A DNA stretch of 64,000 nucleotides from an uncultured Candidatus Saccharibacteria bacterium. Its GTDB lineage: Bacteria > Patescibacteriota > Saccharimonadia > Saccharimonadales > Saccharimonadaceae. The DNA lies in assembly GCA_947090635.1 (NCBI GenBank), contig CAMUOM010000002.1, positions 49,594 through 113,593 on the forward strand, given 5' to 3'. The notes beneath the pieces are model-generated. The model was not told the origin of the DNA. It saw only the letters and a list, made by a program, of their open reading frames with translations, and searched no databases. Below, in pieces: positions 53,006 through 61,455 of the stretch. Position 1 is the first letter of the stretch, and each line of letters starts with the position of its first letter. The position numbers and the translations under genes are program-made.

Positions 53006-55016
53006 ATTTTTAAGCCTTGTCGCCCTGGCGATAATCTTGTTAGGTTTTGCGGCGCCAGCCCATGCGGCGGATGACAACACCGTCAGCATTGCGGTTGACC
53101 AGAACGCCGCACTAAAGCCTACCGGCAATCTCTGCAAGGCCACCACCAACGTTACCGTCAAGACCGGCAAGCCCTATGGCTTCAACCTCACCATGCAAGC
53201 CGATACCGCCGATTTAATTAATGCTAAAGATAGCAGCATTCGTATAAAGAGGACGACACAGTCTACGTCTGGACTTGCTCAAAATACATGGGGATATTAT
53301 GACTATATGCATACACATGATGAATGTCATCCTGAAATATGTGAGGGAATTGATATGGCAATACGATGTTTTCCTTGTTCTAGGAAGCCGTCTTATGTCG
53401 GTGTGCCTACAATTGGTGAGCCGGCAGCTGTTATTGCCGATGAAGGGCCAGATAAAACAGGTGTAGGACACGGTAAGAGTAAGGAGTATAAAGAAGAAGT
53501 AACTTTTGCTGCTAATATTAAGCCTTCAACTTTACCGCAAGGTACATACAGCACTAATATAGTCTATACCGCGACCGCCAAGCCAAAGCCAGCTCCAACC
53601 GTCGACTCAACTATCTGTAAGTCTGGTGACCCGCATAACGACTGCCAAGTTGACCTTGATGCTAACATGATTCCAGTCAAGTACACCGGCAGCACCACCA
53701 ACGCTCAGTGGACCAGCATTGCAAACCCTGAAGACAGTTCTAACCAAGGTAACTGGTATAACTATAATAACAAGCAGTGGGCCAATGCTATTACAGTGAA
53801 GTCGGAAGCTCTAAGCAAGTACAAAAACCAGACTAAGGTGGTTGACCAGGCTGACATTTTGGGCTACTGGGTTTATATCCCACGTTACGCTTATGAAGTC
53901 ATGCGCCGCGATGGCACAGATAAGCCTGTCTCAGCCCAAAACTTCCTAATCCACTTCGAAAAGAAGACCGATGCCAAGCGTCGTCCTGCTGCTTGTAGCA
54001 CGACCGGTAAAGACTACCGCACCCAGTGCGACCTTGACCGTAGCTACATTAAAGGCCAGCCAAGCAACCAGGGTACTTGGGCGACTCACCCAGCCTTTAC
54101 TTTCGGCACTAAGGAGCTTAACGGTATCTGGTTCGCGAAGTTTGAGACGACGGGTACTACGTCTCAACCAACTGTCTTGCCAAACGAAGCGCATATTTCT
54201 GGCTACTACAATGGTATGTATAACCAAGTCGGTAATTTCTACTCACTCTCCAAGACTATCGGTGTTAACGACCCTAATAACGTTGGTGGTGGCAGCTTTA
54301 CTACCACTCAAAACAACCACCACCTCGCCAAGCTCAGTTCTCATATGGTCAATAACAACGACTGGGGCGCCGTTACCTACTTAAGTGCCAGTAAGTATGG
54401 TGCTGGCTATAACGGTGTCCAGATAAATGGTAATGGGTCTCAACATGATGGCAATAATAATAGTTGGAAAACTGTTGGTACTACAGGATGTGGCCCGTTG
54501 GGCTACGGCAATATTGGTAAATATGAATTTGGCGGCACCCTTGGTACTCAGTGGGCGTGTAGCTTTAGCGGTTTGCAATATGCTTACAACGGTAAACTCG
54601 GCCAACTCGCCAGCACCACTAACAATCCGACCGGCATCTACGACATGTCTGGTGGTGGCTGGGAATACGTTGCCGCCAGCTATAGCGACAACTTAAACAA
54701 CTCAAACGCTCAATACTTCAATTCAGCTGCTCATCCACCATACGTCAACACCTATAACTTCAGTGACCTAAATAACTGCACTTTTGCTACTTGTGGCGGT
54801 CAAGCCCTCTATGAAACTAATGATGGTGACAATAACGGTTGGAATCAATGGAATGGTAATTACATAGACTTCGTAACATCGTACAGACAGTGGTTCGGGC
54901 GAGGTGGCAGCTATAACGATGGCTCGTCTGTTGGGCTGTTTTATGCCTACAGTATCTATGGCGCCGACAACGGCGCGCTAGCGTTCCGCGTCGCTCTCGC
55001 GCCCCTGCAAGACTAA
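52967..55016 (+). CDS. Surface protein P5, phase-variable (OFF in this sequence), lectin-like C terminus
   Basis: Translation from ATG 52967 gives MSKLRQTAAGGG and stops at 53003 after a run of ten G. With nine G (or twelve) the frame continues as RFLSLVALAIILLGFAAP to a signal cleavage site at AHAADD and on to 55016, 682 residues in all. The long frame itself has no internal stop, so the gene is maintained. Central domain: ICKSGDPHNDCQVDLDANMI and GYWVYIPRYAYEVMRRDG. C-terminal domain: GQLASTTNNPTGIYDMSGGG, CTFATCGGQALYET, QWFGRGGSYNDGSSVGLF and the end FRVALAPLQD. Codons end mostly in C, unlike P4, P6 and P7. The AT-rich block 53217-53540 has a different composition. Confidence 0.85.
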
Positions 55017-55040
55017 ATCTGCGGTGGTGTACACCGCCGC
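54850..55040 (+). other. P5 variable lectin-like 3' segment with downstream hairpin
   Basis: Aligned with the same part of P8, differences concentrate at first and second codon positions of NNY codons (for example AGC/AAC, AAC/TAC, GAT/TAT), while the framework RGG...GS..GLF...FRVAL is kept. Four bases after the stop a hairpin GCGGTGGT-GTAC-ACCGCCGC (55021-55040) has an 8-pair stem with one T:G and a 4-base loop. Variable lectin end plus downstream GC hairpin is the layout of diversity-generating retroelement targets; no reverse transcriptase is in the window. Confidence 0.4.
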
Positions 55041-55109
55041 TGTTCCGGCTCCAGACAATAAGAGGAGTAGAGGCGTTCGCCGGCGCCCAGCACTCATGAC
55101 CAGCTCTGT

Positions 55110-55133
55110 GATGGCAGGGCTTGCCCTGCCATC
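55110..55133 (+). terminator. Hairpin downstream of P5
   Basis: GATGGCAGGG pairs perfectly with CCCTGCCATC around CTTG. The following T content is moderate (CCTCTTGCTATTTCTTT). Confidence 0.65.
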
Positions 55134-55240
55134 CCTCTTGCTATTTCTTTCACAAATCTCTTGTCATTTTAACCACAAGTGCTATAATATTGTTAGATTG
55201 TAGTGTGGGGCCGGGTAGGTCGTGTGTAATAGGAGGTAAG

Positions 55241-57352
55241 GTGGATTTTGCAGCAAAATTTAGCGCTAAAGGACTAGCCAAGGGCTTTGGCTGGTTTGCG
55301 GCGGCGGTGGCATTGACCACTTTGTTTGCTGCGCCGTCCTACGCGGCCGACGACACTTCTTGTAGCGACAACGGCCTGTGCTTAAAGCTAGACGGCGGTA
55401 AAGAAGTTCAGCTCAAGCGAGACAACGCCGTCCCGAATAGCACCACATATTCCAGCACGGTTTTGATGTCCGTGACGACAGACCACAACAAGCGGGCGGT
55501 TTTGACCATGCAGACCTCTAATCCGAATTTGGTGAACGAGAGCAACACCGCGCTTAGCATCCCGAGTATGAAAGATGCTAGAAACGCTGTGCCGTCGGGT
55601 AGTTGGGGTGTCATGACGTCTTATTCAACTGACGGCAAGACCAGCAAGGGAGCGGATGACAAGAAGATGCACCCGTTGCCGGCAGCCGGCCAGGAAGTGC
55701 CGATTTTTGACCTTGATTTAACAAAGGATTTTGCCAAGGATGGCAAGGCAAACATTAGCGTGTTTGTGGCATTTATGGCCAATATCAACGCCAATAATCT
55801 TGCGACTGGCACGTATAGCACTAAGGTAACTTATACTTTGACTAGTGGGGTGGTGAATCGGTCGGGCGATAGCTCGGTTTGCCGCTCGGGCGACCTCAAC
55901 AGCAACTGCCAAGTTGACCTTGATCCGAACATGGTGCCGATTAGGTACACTGGTAGCGACAGTGACGCGCAGTGGAAATCCGTTTCGTATTCAAATACCA
56001 AGAATACTAAGGGGCAGTGGTATGATTACGGCAAGAAGCAGTGGGCGAACGCCGTGACGGTGAAACGGGATGTGATTGAAAAGTATCGTGATAAGGATGA
56101 TGTGCCGATTGACCAGAATGATGTTTTGGGTTACTGGGTGTACATCCCGCGCTACGCTTATGAGGTGATGCGCAAGGAGCCGAACAACTCGGCGATTGAT
56201 ACGCCGGAAAACTTCCAGATTCGTTTTGAAAAGGCGACCGACAAGCATATCCCGGGCAAGTGCGCGACTGACAAGGACGGCGTGCCGTATCGCGGCGGCT
56301 GTTCATTGGACCGCAATTACATTCCAGGCAAAAATCAGACCAATTCTACTTGGGCGACCCATCCGGCATTTACCTTTGGCGACAAGGAGCTGAATGGTAT
56401 TTGGGTGGCGAAGTTTGAACTGACGGGTACGAGCAAGCAGCCGACCGTGTTGCCGAACGAACGTGTGATGACGATTGATAGAGCAGTGCGCACCATGGGC
56501 GATGCTTATCGGACAGCCACTACGATTGGCCAGACTGACAAGAATAATGTTGGCGGCAACAGTTTTGACCCAATGCCACCGCAAAACAGCCATTCGCTGG
56601 TGAAGTTGAGTTCGCGCATGGCGCGCAACAGCGATTGGGGTGCAATTGTCTACTTTGCAAATAGCGCATATGGCGCCGGCTTTGATAAAATTCAGCCAAA
56701 TAATTTTGCCGCGAATAGCTTAAAGGAAGAAAAGTTGGGCTATATGGATGTAGATTCACCTAATCAGAAGCATTATGGCAAGCTCATCTCGGGATGTGGT
56801 CCGGCTGAAAGTGGCAGTAATGAAATTTATAGTGATGTTGGCGTGTTGGATTCGCAGACGGCTTGTAGCGCCAGCAACTCGCAGCGCGCCTATAATGGCA
56901 AGTTGGGACAGCTCGCTAGCACCACAGGTAACGTTTATGGCGTTTATGATATGCTAGGCGGCGGCGAGGAGCGCGTGGCGGCTAGCTATTCGACTGACGG
57001 CACCAGCTCGGTAACAAATGAGTTCATGACCGCCGCGGCGCACAAGCCATATGTTGACCTCTATAAGTCGGCCAAACCGAACGTGTATGGCTTCGCGGGC
57101 TGTACTTGGGAAACTTGTGGTGGTCAGGCGATGTATGAGGTTGATACTTTGCCGACTGCTAGCGAAGGGGCTGATGTCATGTGGGGTGGCGGCGGTGCTA
57201 AGTTGATTGACCAAGCAAGCCCATATGCCGTGCGCGGTAGCAGCTCGCTAAATACCGACGAGAAGATGAGTGGTAAAAAGTCGATTTTCTATGAATTGTC
57301 AGTTGATGGCTCGGAGTGCGCCAAGAAGTCGGTGCGGGTGGTGCTTAATTAG
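55241..57352 (+). CDS. Surface protein P6, secreted, C-type-lectin/FGE-like C terminus
   Basis: The GTG at 55241, nine bases after TAGGAGG, gives 703 residues with a signal peptide ending APSYAADD. The open frame extends to 55121 but covers the promoter (TTGTCA, 16 bases, TATAAT at 55183-55188). P6 and P7 form a subgroup: LCLKLDGGKEV/LCLQLVSNDTV near the mature start, and EVMRKE instead of EVMRRD. Central domain: VCRSGDLNSNCQVDLDPNMV, GYWVYIPRYAYEVM. C-terminal domain: GQLASTTGNVYGVYDMLGGG, CTWETCGGQAMYEV and the end SVRVVLN. Confidence 0.84.
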   Translation: MDFAAKFSAKGLAKGFGWFAAAVALTTLFAAPSYAADDTSCSDNGLCLKLDGGKEVQLKRDNAVPNSTTYSSTVLMSVTTDHNKRAVLTMQTSNPNLVNESNTALSIPSMKDARNAVPSGSWGVMTSYSTDGKTSKGADDKKMHPLPAAGQEVPIFDLDLTKDFAKDGKANISVFVAFMANINANNLATGTYSTKVTYTLTSGVVNRSGDSSVCRSGDLNSNCQVDLDPNMVPIRYTGSDSDAQWKSVSYSNTKNTKGQWYDYGKKQWANAVTVKRDVIEKYRDKDDVPIDQNDVLGYWVYIPRYAYEVMRKEPNNSAIDTPENFQIRFEKATDKHIPGKCATDKDGVPYRGGCSLDRNYIPGKNQTNSTWATHPAFTFGDKELNGIWVAKFELTGTSKQPTVLPNERVMTIDRAVRTMGDAYRTATTIGQTDKNNVGGNSFDPMPPQNSHSLVKLSSRMARNSDWGAIVYFANSAYGAGFDKIQPNNFAANSLKEEKLGYMDVDSPNQKHYGKLISGCGPAESGSNEIYSDVGVLDSQTACSASNSQRAYNGKLGQLASTTGNVYGVYDMLGGGEERVAASYSTDGTSSVTNEFMTAAAHKPYVDLYKSAKPNVYGFAGCTWETCGGQAMYEVDTLPTASEGADVMWGGGGAKLIDQASPYAVRGSSSLNTDEKMSGKKSIFYELSVDGSECAKKSVRVVLN

Positions 57353-57406
57353 GATTGTTGGATAAAAACATAAGTGATATAATAATGGCAATAATCGGGG
57401 GATAAA

Positions 57407-59626
57407 ATGAGTTGTTCAAATAGAGGTACACGGCGAAATTCAGCAACGCATAAAATGTTAAACAATATGCTAATTGGTGGCGTTGGCTGCCTGACAGTCG
57501 CATTGACCTCTGTTGCGTTGTCGGCTGCGCCGACGCGCGCCGTGGAAACATACAACCCGTTACATGGTCTACATTGTTCGGGCGGTGATACGGTAAAAGA
57601 TAACAAACTGTGTTTGCAGCTAGTGTCTAACGATACCGTAGTTAATTTGACTAAACAAGATGGCCAAAATATGATGAATTCGACACAGTTAGTGGCGGTG
57701 AGTCGGCGTAGTTACGGTATGGTGTTAACTATGCAGGCGAAGAACTCGAATTTGGTGAATGAGAGTGATCCGACGCAATACATCAGTAGTACTGAAGTGG
57801 AGGGCTCGGATGGCTTAGCCGCTAACCAGTGGGGTGTGGTTACATCTTATGGTATTAGTAAGGATGGTACTACAAACATGACAATGCACAATTCGAAGTT
57901 GCGGGGGGTGCCGAAGGGAAATGCTCCATTGCCAATTTTTGATGTTAGTCCTTATGACAACGCAGAACGGGGCGATGTATCGGGCGTATACTCAAATGTA
58001 TTATTTAAGGCTAACATTAGCGGCAACAAGCTAAAAACTGGTACCTATAGCACCTACGTTACTTACAGCCTTACAGCTAAGCCGCGTCCAAATCCGATTG
58101 GTGGCGATTCAGTCTGCCGTGCTGGCGACCCAAAGAACGATTGTCAAGTTGACCTTGACGACAACATGATTCCAGTTAAGTATACTGGTAGTACTAGTAA
58201 CGACGAATGGACCTCGATAGCTTATCCAGAGAGCAACAATCACGTTGGCGAGTGGTATGATTACAACCAGAAGCGTTGGGCGAACGCCGTGACTGTGAAA
58301 AACCCAAGTGAGTACAAGAAGCAAAATAAGGTGGTGAAAAAGGACGACATCCTCGGCTTTTGGGTCTATGTGCCGCGCTACGCTTATGAGGTGATGCGCA
58401 AGGAGTATAGCAATTATCCGATTACTGAACCGGAGGACTTCCAAATTCATTTCGAAAAGGCTACCGACGTTAAGCATACACCGGGTAAGTGTTTGATGAC
58501 CACACACGACAATCGCTTCGCTTCGTTGTATCGCGACGATTGCTCGTTGATTCGCACCTATGTGGCAGGTAAGAATCCGGATAATTCTACTTGGGCGACT
58601 CACCCAGCCTTTACCTTGGGTTCAAAGGAACTTAATGGCTTCTGGATAGCTAAGTTTGAACCAACAGGCGACGATAAGCAGCCGACATTTTTGCCGGGGC
58701 AGAGAATAATGACGTGGGACACTTCGACGACAGACTATGGTCGGAAGTATACGACGTCTACTACGGTGGGTGTTAAGGACCCGAATAATGTTGGCGGCAA
58801 TACGGACTTTACTCCTCCGGCGCAGAACAACAACAATTTGGCAGAGTTGAGCTCGCGCATGATACGTAGCAAGGAATGGGGCGCAGTGGCTTACTTGTCT
58901 TCTAGTAAATACGGTGCTGGTGTGAACAAAGTGCAACCGAATGCCTTCTTCTTGGACAATAATGGAGCCGATCTAAAGAATAATAAGCCGATGTTCTCGA
59001 AATATGGTGTTGACGAAGGTGGCGGCAATACGAGTTACATGTTTAGTAACATGATTTCTGGTTGTGGCCCAGCGAACGCGGGTGATTTCAAGGGAGTTTA
59101 TAACGATTACGGTACGCTCGGCACGCAAGATGCTTGTAGTAGGAGCAATCCACAGCGATCATATAACGGTTCACTAGGGCAGCTCGCCAGTACCACGGGT
59201 AATATTTATGGTGTTTACGACATGGTGGGCGGCGGCTCTGAGTATGTAGCCGCAACGTATGGAACAGATAAAGATCACTCATTTATGGATACTAAGCACA
59301 TGCAGAATCCGGCGGTGCCACCATATGTTGACATATTTGTCTTTACTAAAGCAAAAGATGGATATAACATATCTAACTGTACCTGGGAAATGTGTGGCGG
59401 ACAGGCTATACACGAGGTTAATGTAAGAGATGACGGCGGCGAGGATGTTGTAGGTCAATGGGGTGCTAATGGTGGGTTTGTTAGTAGTAATGATCCATTG
59501 TATCTGCGCGGCGATAGCTCATATGGTATGACACAAGGAATTAATGTTTCACTGTTTGCGTCAAGTTCAGATAATGCTAAAGATACCCACAGTAATACTA
59601 CCTTTAGGGTAGTGATGAATAAGTAG
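57407..59626 (+). CDS. Surface protein P7, secreted, C-type-lectin/FGE-like C terminus
   Basis: A 739-residue paralog closest to P6. The ATG at 57407 follows CGGGGGAT. The signal peptide ends near APTRAVE. Central domain: VCRAGDPKNDCQVDLDDNMI and GFWVYVPRYAYEVMRKE. C-terminal domain: GQLASTTGNIYGVYDMVGGG, CTWEMCGGQAIHEV, DPLYLRGDSSYGMTQGIN and the end TFRVVMNK. Promoter: TGA-extended TATAAT at 57375-57383. A terminator follows at 59692-59713. Confidence 0.85.
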   Translation: MSCSNRGTRRNSATHKMLNNMLIGGVGCLTVALTSVALSAAPTRAVETYNPLHGLHCSGGDTVKDNKLCLQLVSNDTVVNLTKQDGQNMMNSTQLVAVSRRSYGMVLTMQAKNSNLVNESDPTQYISSTEVEGSDGLAANQWGVVTSYGISKDGTTNMTMHNSKLRGVPKGNAPLPIFDVSPYDNAERGDVSGVYSNVLFKANISGNKLKTGTYSTYVTYSLTAKPRPNPIGGDSVCRAGDPKNDCQVDLDDNMIPVKYTGSTSNDEWTSIAYPESNNHVGEWYDYNQKRWANAVTVKNPSEYKKQNKVVKKDDILGFWVYVPRYAYEVMRKEYSNYPITEPEDFQIHFEKATDVKHTPGKCLMTTHDNRFASLYRDDCSLIRTYVAGKNPDNSTWATHPAFTLGSKELNGFWIAKFEPTGDDKQPTFLPGQRIMTWDTSTTDYGRKYTTSTTVGVKDPNNVGGNTDFTPPAQNNNNLAELSSRMIRSKEWGAVAYLSSSKYGAGVNKVQPNAFFLDNNGADLKNNKPMFSKYGVDEGGGNTSYMFSNMISGCGPANAGDFKGVYNDYGTLGTQDACSRSNPQRSYNGSLGQLASTTGNIYGVYDMVGGGSEYVAATYGTDKDHSFMDTKHMQNPAVPPYVDIFVFTKAKDGYNISNCTWEMCGGQAIHEVNVRDDGGEDVVGQWGANGGFVSSNDPLYLRGDSSYGMTQGINVSLFASSSDNAKDTHSNTTFRVVMNK

Positions 59627-59691
59627 CACTAAGATGGAGTGTCAGTGTTGAGATAATTGAAGCGTTAAGTACAGCTATTAAAGCGAGCAAG

Positions 59692-59713
59692 GCGGGCCGT
59701 TTGCCCGCTTTTA
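59692..59713 (+). terminator. Intrinsic terminator after P7
   Basis: GCGGGC pairs with GCCCGC around CGTTT and is followed by TTTT. Confidence 0.8.
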
Positions 59714-60250
59714 GTGTACCTATAGCCCTAGTTATTGCACAAAAAATGTGCACGAACGGCCGAGGTTGTTTTTGGAGTGGCATTTGCTATAAGGAACTAG
59801 CGCAGTTTAAGCTTTAATGACGTAATAGTGACTTTGCTGCTAGGCTTAGGTATTTTGTGGCGTTTACCGCCACTCGTGGTTAAGCTTTTGTTATTAGCAT
59901 AGCTAACAGGGTTAATTAGACTAGGCGAATACATAAAATAATTGCACGGTTTAGACTGGTTGCTGCAGCTGAGCTGGTTGGTGCTGTGTGTGGTCGGTGT
60001 CTGGTTTGTCTAGGTCTGAATTGTTTAATTTTGAAAGTCATTTAGCTATTTAAAAGTGCCCGCGTAGCGGGCGGCTTTTGTTGGGCTGCCATCGTTTAGT
60101 TTATAACTTTATTTTGCGCGCTGTTTATTGCTGCGCAGCGTGCCGTTTGTGCGTGGCCAGCGGCTGATTATCTAAACCTGAGTCATTTAACTTTAAATCT
60201 GCCCAGTTTATAAAAGCAATCCGCCCGTGTAACGGGCGGCTTTTATTGAC
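59714..60250. other. Gene-poor stretch with two similar terminator-like units
   Basis: No convincing gene was seen. Two degenerate copies of a unit of about 80 bases (about 59998-60082 and 60166-60248) share TCTAGGTCTGA/TCTAAACCTGA-like and TTTAATTTT/TTTAACTTT-like parts. They end in hairpins GCCCGC-GTA-GCGGGC (60058-60072) and CCGCCCGT-GTA-ACGGGCGG (60221-60239), each followed by CTTTT-type tails. They could be remnants of duplicated gene ends or short RNAs. Confidence 0.45.
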
Positions 60251-60254
60251 ATAA

Positions 60255-60293
60255 GAAAAACCGCCACTTTGGGATTTCTCCCGTTGGGGCGGT
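60255..60293 (-). terminator. Intrinsic terminator of the 60255-60465 RNA
   Basis: On the minus strand ACCGCC and GGCGGT form the outer stem, GGGA and TCCC form an inner hairpin with a GAAA loop, and TTTTT follows. Confidence 0.75.
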
Positions 60294-60465
60294 AAACAGT
60301 CTAGGTTTTTACGTTCCTGAGATACTTCCACCTCGCGGGGTGGGCTAGAGGACGAATCTCGCAGTTTTCGTACTCTAGTGGGGCTTACAAGCCTTCAAAG
60401 TAAATGTGGAACTGGTTGAGTCGTGAGTTTGGAGCTAACGACTGTGATTGCTTTTTCATAAGCCC
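60255..60465 (-). ncRNA. Probable structured non-coding RNA with own promoter and terminator
   Basis: A consensus promoter at 60470-60498 points leftwards. The predicted RNA of about 210 bases contains stems AGTCGT/ACGACT, GGCTT/AAGCC, CTAGAG/CTCTAG enclosing ACGAA/TTCGT, and CCACC/GGTGG. It ends in a terminator (60255-60293) in which ACCGCC pairs with GGCGGT around an inner GGGA-GAAA-TCCC hairpin, followed by TTTTT. No protein frame in it is convincing. The length suits 6S RNA, but the long single duplex typical of 6S was not seen, so the class is open. Confidence 0.65.
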
Positions 60466-60469
60466 TTTT

Positions 60470-60498
60470 ATAATAGCAAGTATAGCCAAAAATGTCAA
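60470..60498 (-). promoter_or_regulatory. Consensus promoter of the 60255-60465 RNA
   Basis: On the minus strand: TTGACA, exactly 17 bases, TATTAT. Confidence 0.75.
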
Positions 60499-60563
60499 TA
60501 GTTTGGGCTGGGGCACAATATAGCATGAAACGCATACCAGCCCGCAAAATGGCGCGAAAAATC

Positions 60564-60672
60564 TGTGGAAAACAAGTGGGGAAAACTAAATAACAGAGGT
60601 GAAGTGGGCGGCAACCGTCGTCACCTCGCCTGAAAAAATCTGTGGAAAACTTTGCCGCAAATTGTGGGAAAA
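60564..60672. repeat. Cluster of DnaA-box-like 9-mers
   Basis: TGTGGAAAA occurs at 60564-60572 and 60641-60649, both within AAAAATCTGTGGAAAAC, and related forms occur near 60575 (GTGGGGAAAA) and at 60663-60672 (TGTGGGAAAA). All are in the same orientation. The same 9-mer forms the cluster at 27994-28062. Confidence 0.5.
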
Positions 60673-61009
60673 GTCGGCAAAATCGCTTAAATTGCAGGTG
60701 CAGGCGGGGCTTCGGTGGTGGCTCGCGCTAGCCATTTTACTGCCCGCGCCGGCTAGTTTAATGTTGATTTTTACAGATTTAGCCTTACGGGTCGATTCTT
60801 TGCGCCGCTCGGGCTAGCTTGTTGGGGCTTATTATTTATTTACTATAATTATTATACCGATATTGCACTGGGCTCGCCCTAATTTAGCTACCACGTGTGC
60901 TATAGATGGAGTTTGAGGTGGTGGGTTCTATGCCAGATGCGAGGCCGCCTAGCTGACAGGGGCGCAGAGACACTAAAAAAGCCCGCCGTAGCGGACTTCA
61001 GAATAATTT

Positions 61010-61086
61010 TGGTGGGCTGAAAGAGGCTCGAACTCCTGACCTCGTCCACGTCAAGGACGCGCTCTAGCCAACTGAGCTACCAGCCC
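61010..61086 (-). tRNA. tRNA-Val (anticodon GAC), CCA encoded
   Basis: On the minus strand the acceptor GGGCTGG pairs with TCAGCCC, the anticodon stem is CGTCC/GGACG with loop TTGACGT, the T loop is AGTTCGAGCCT and CCA is encoded. Confidence 0.94.
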
Positions 61087-61130
61087 AATACACCTAATAT
61101 AGCAGATTGCCGGCCGTCTTGCAATAATTT

Positions 61131-61233
61131 TGCCACCAGATATCGCCGGCCAGCCACCAGATGGGCACCACATAGTTTCATTGCCCGATAGATGAGTTGG
61201 CCAGCTGCTGGTGCCGTCGGCCAGCCATCAGAT
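61131..61233 (+). repeat. Three degenerate copies of GCCAYCAGAT
   Basis: GCCACCAGAT occurs at 61132 and 61153, and GCCATCAGAT at 61224. The last two are preceded by CGCCGGCCA and CGTCGGCCA, giving near-direct repeats of about 19 bases (61144-61162 and 61215-61233). No gene lies here. Confidence 0.45.
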
Positions 61234-61311
61234 AGTGGCGACAGCGCTCTCTAGCTAGTTGGCGCGACTACTGGTTTTACCTTCGGCGTCGCGGTTGTGC
61301 ATTTAATTAAT

Positions 61312-61455
61312 AAAAGTTTGGTAAATTATCCCGCTTGTGCTATAATGCAGGTATCTAGCCGTGGTGGCAGAGATAAACCTAAAGAGGACAATAACCAAAA
61401 ATGGAGGACAAACAATATGAGTAAATTACGGCAAACAGCTGCGGGGGGGGGGTAA
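61312..61455 (+). promoter_or_regulatory. P8 leader: extended -10 promoter, short upstream ORF and poly-G switch
   Basis: This is nearly identical to the P5 leader. TGC-extended TATAAT is at 61338-61346. A 7-codon ORF starts at 61401 and overlaps the P8 start at 61417. Ten G residues at 61443-61452 are followed directly by TAA. Confidence 0.8.

Noticed and set aside
60255..60465. Assignment of the small RNA as 6S RNA
   Set aside because: A CTGAGAT-like element and the length fit, but the single long duplex with a central bubble was not visible, so no family name was given.
60599..60817. 72-codon plus-strand frame with a hydrophobic stretch
   Set aside because: It has a GTG start without a ribosome site, overlaps the DnaA-box-like repeats and resembles no protein. 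Kept as intergenic.
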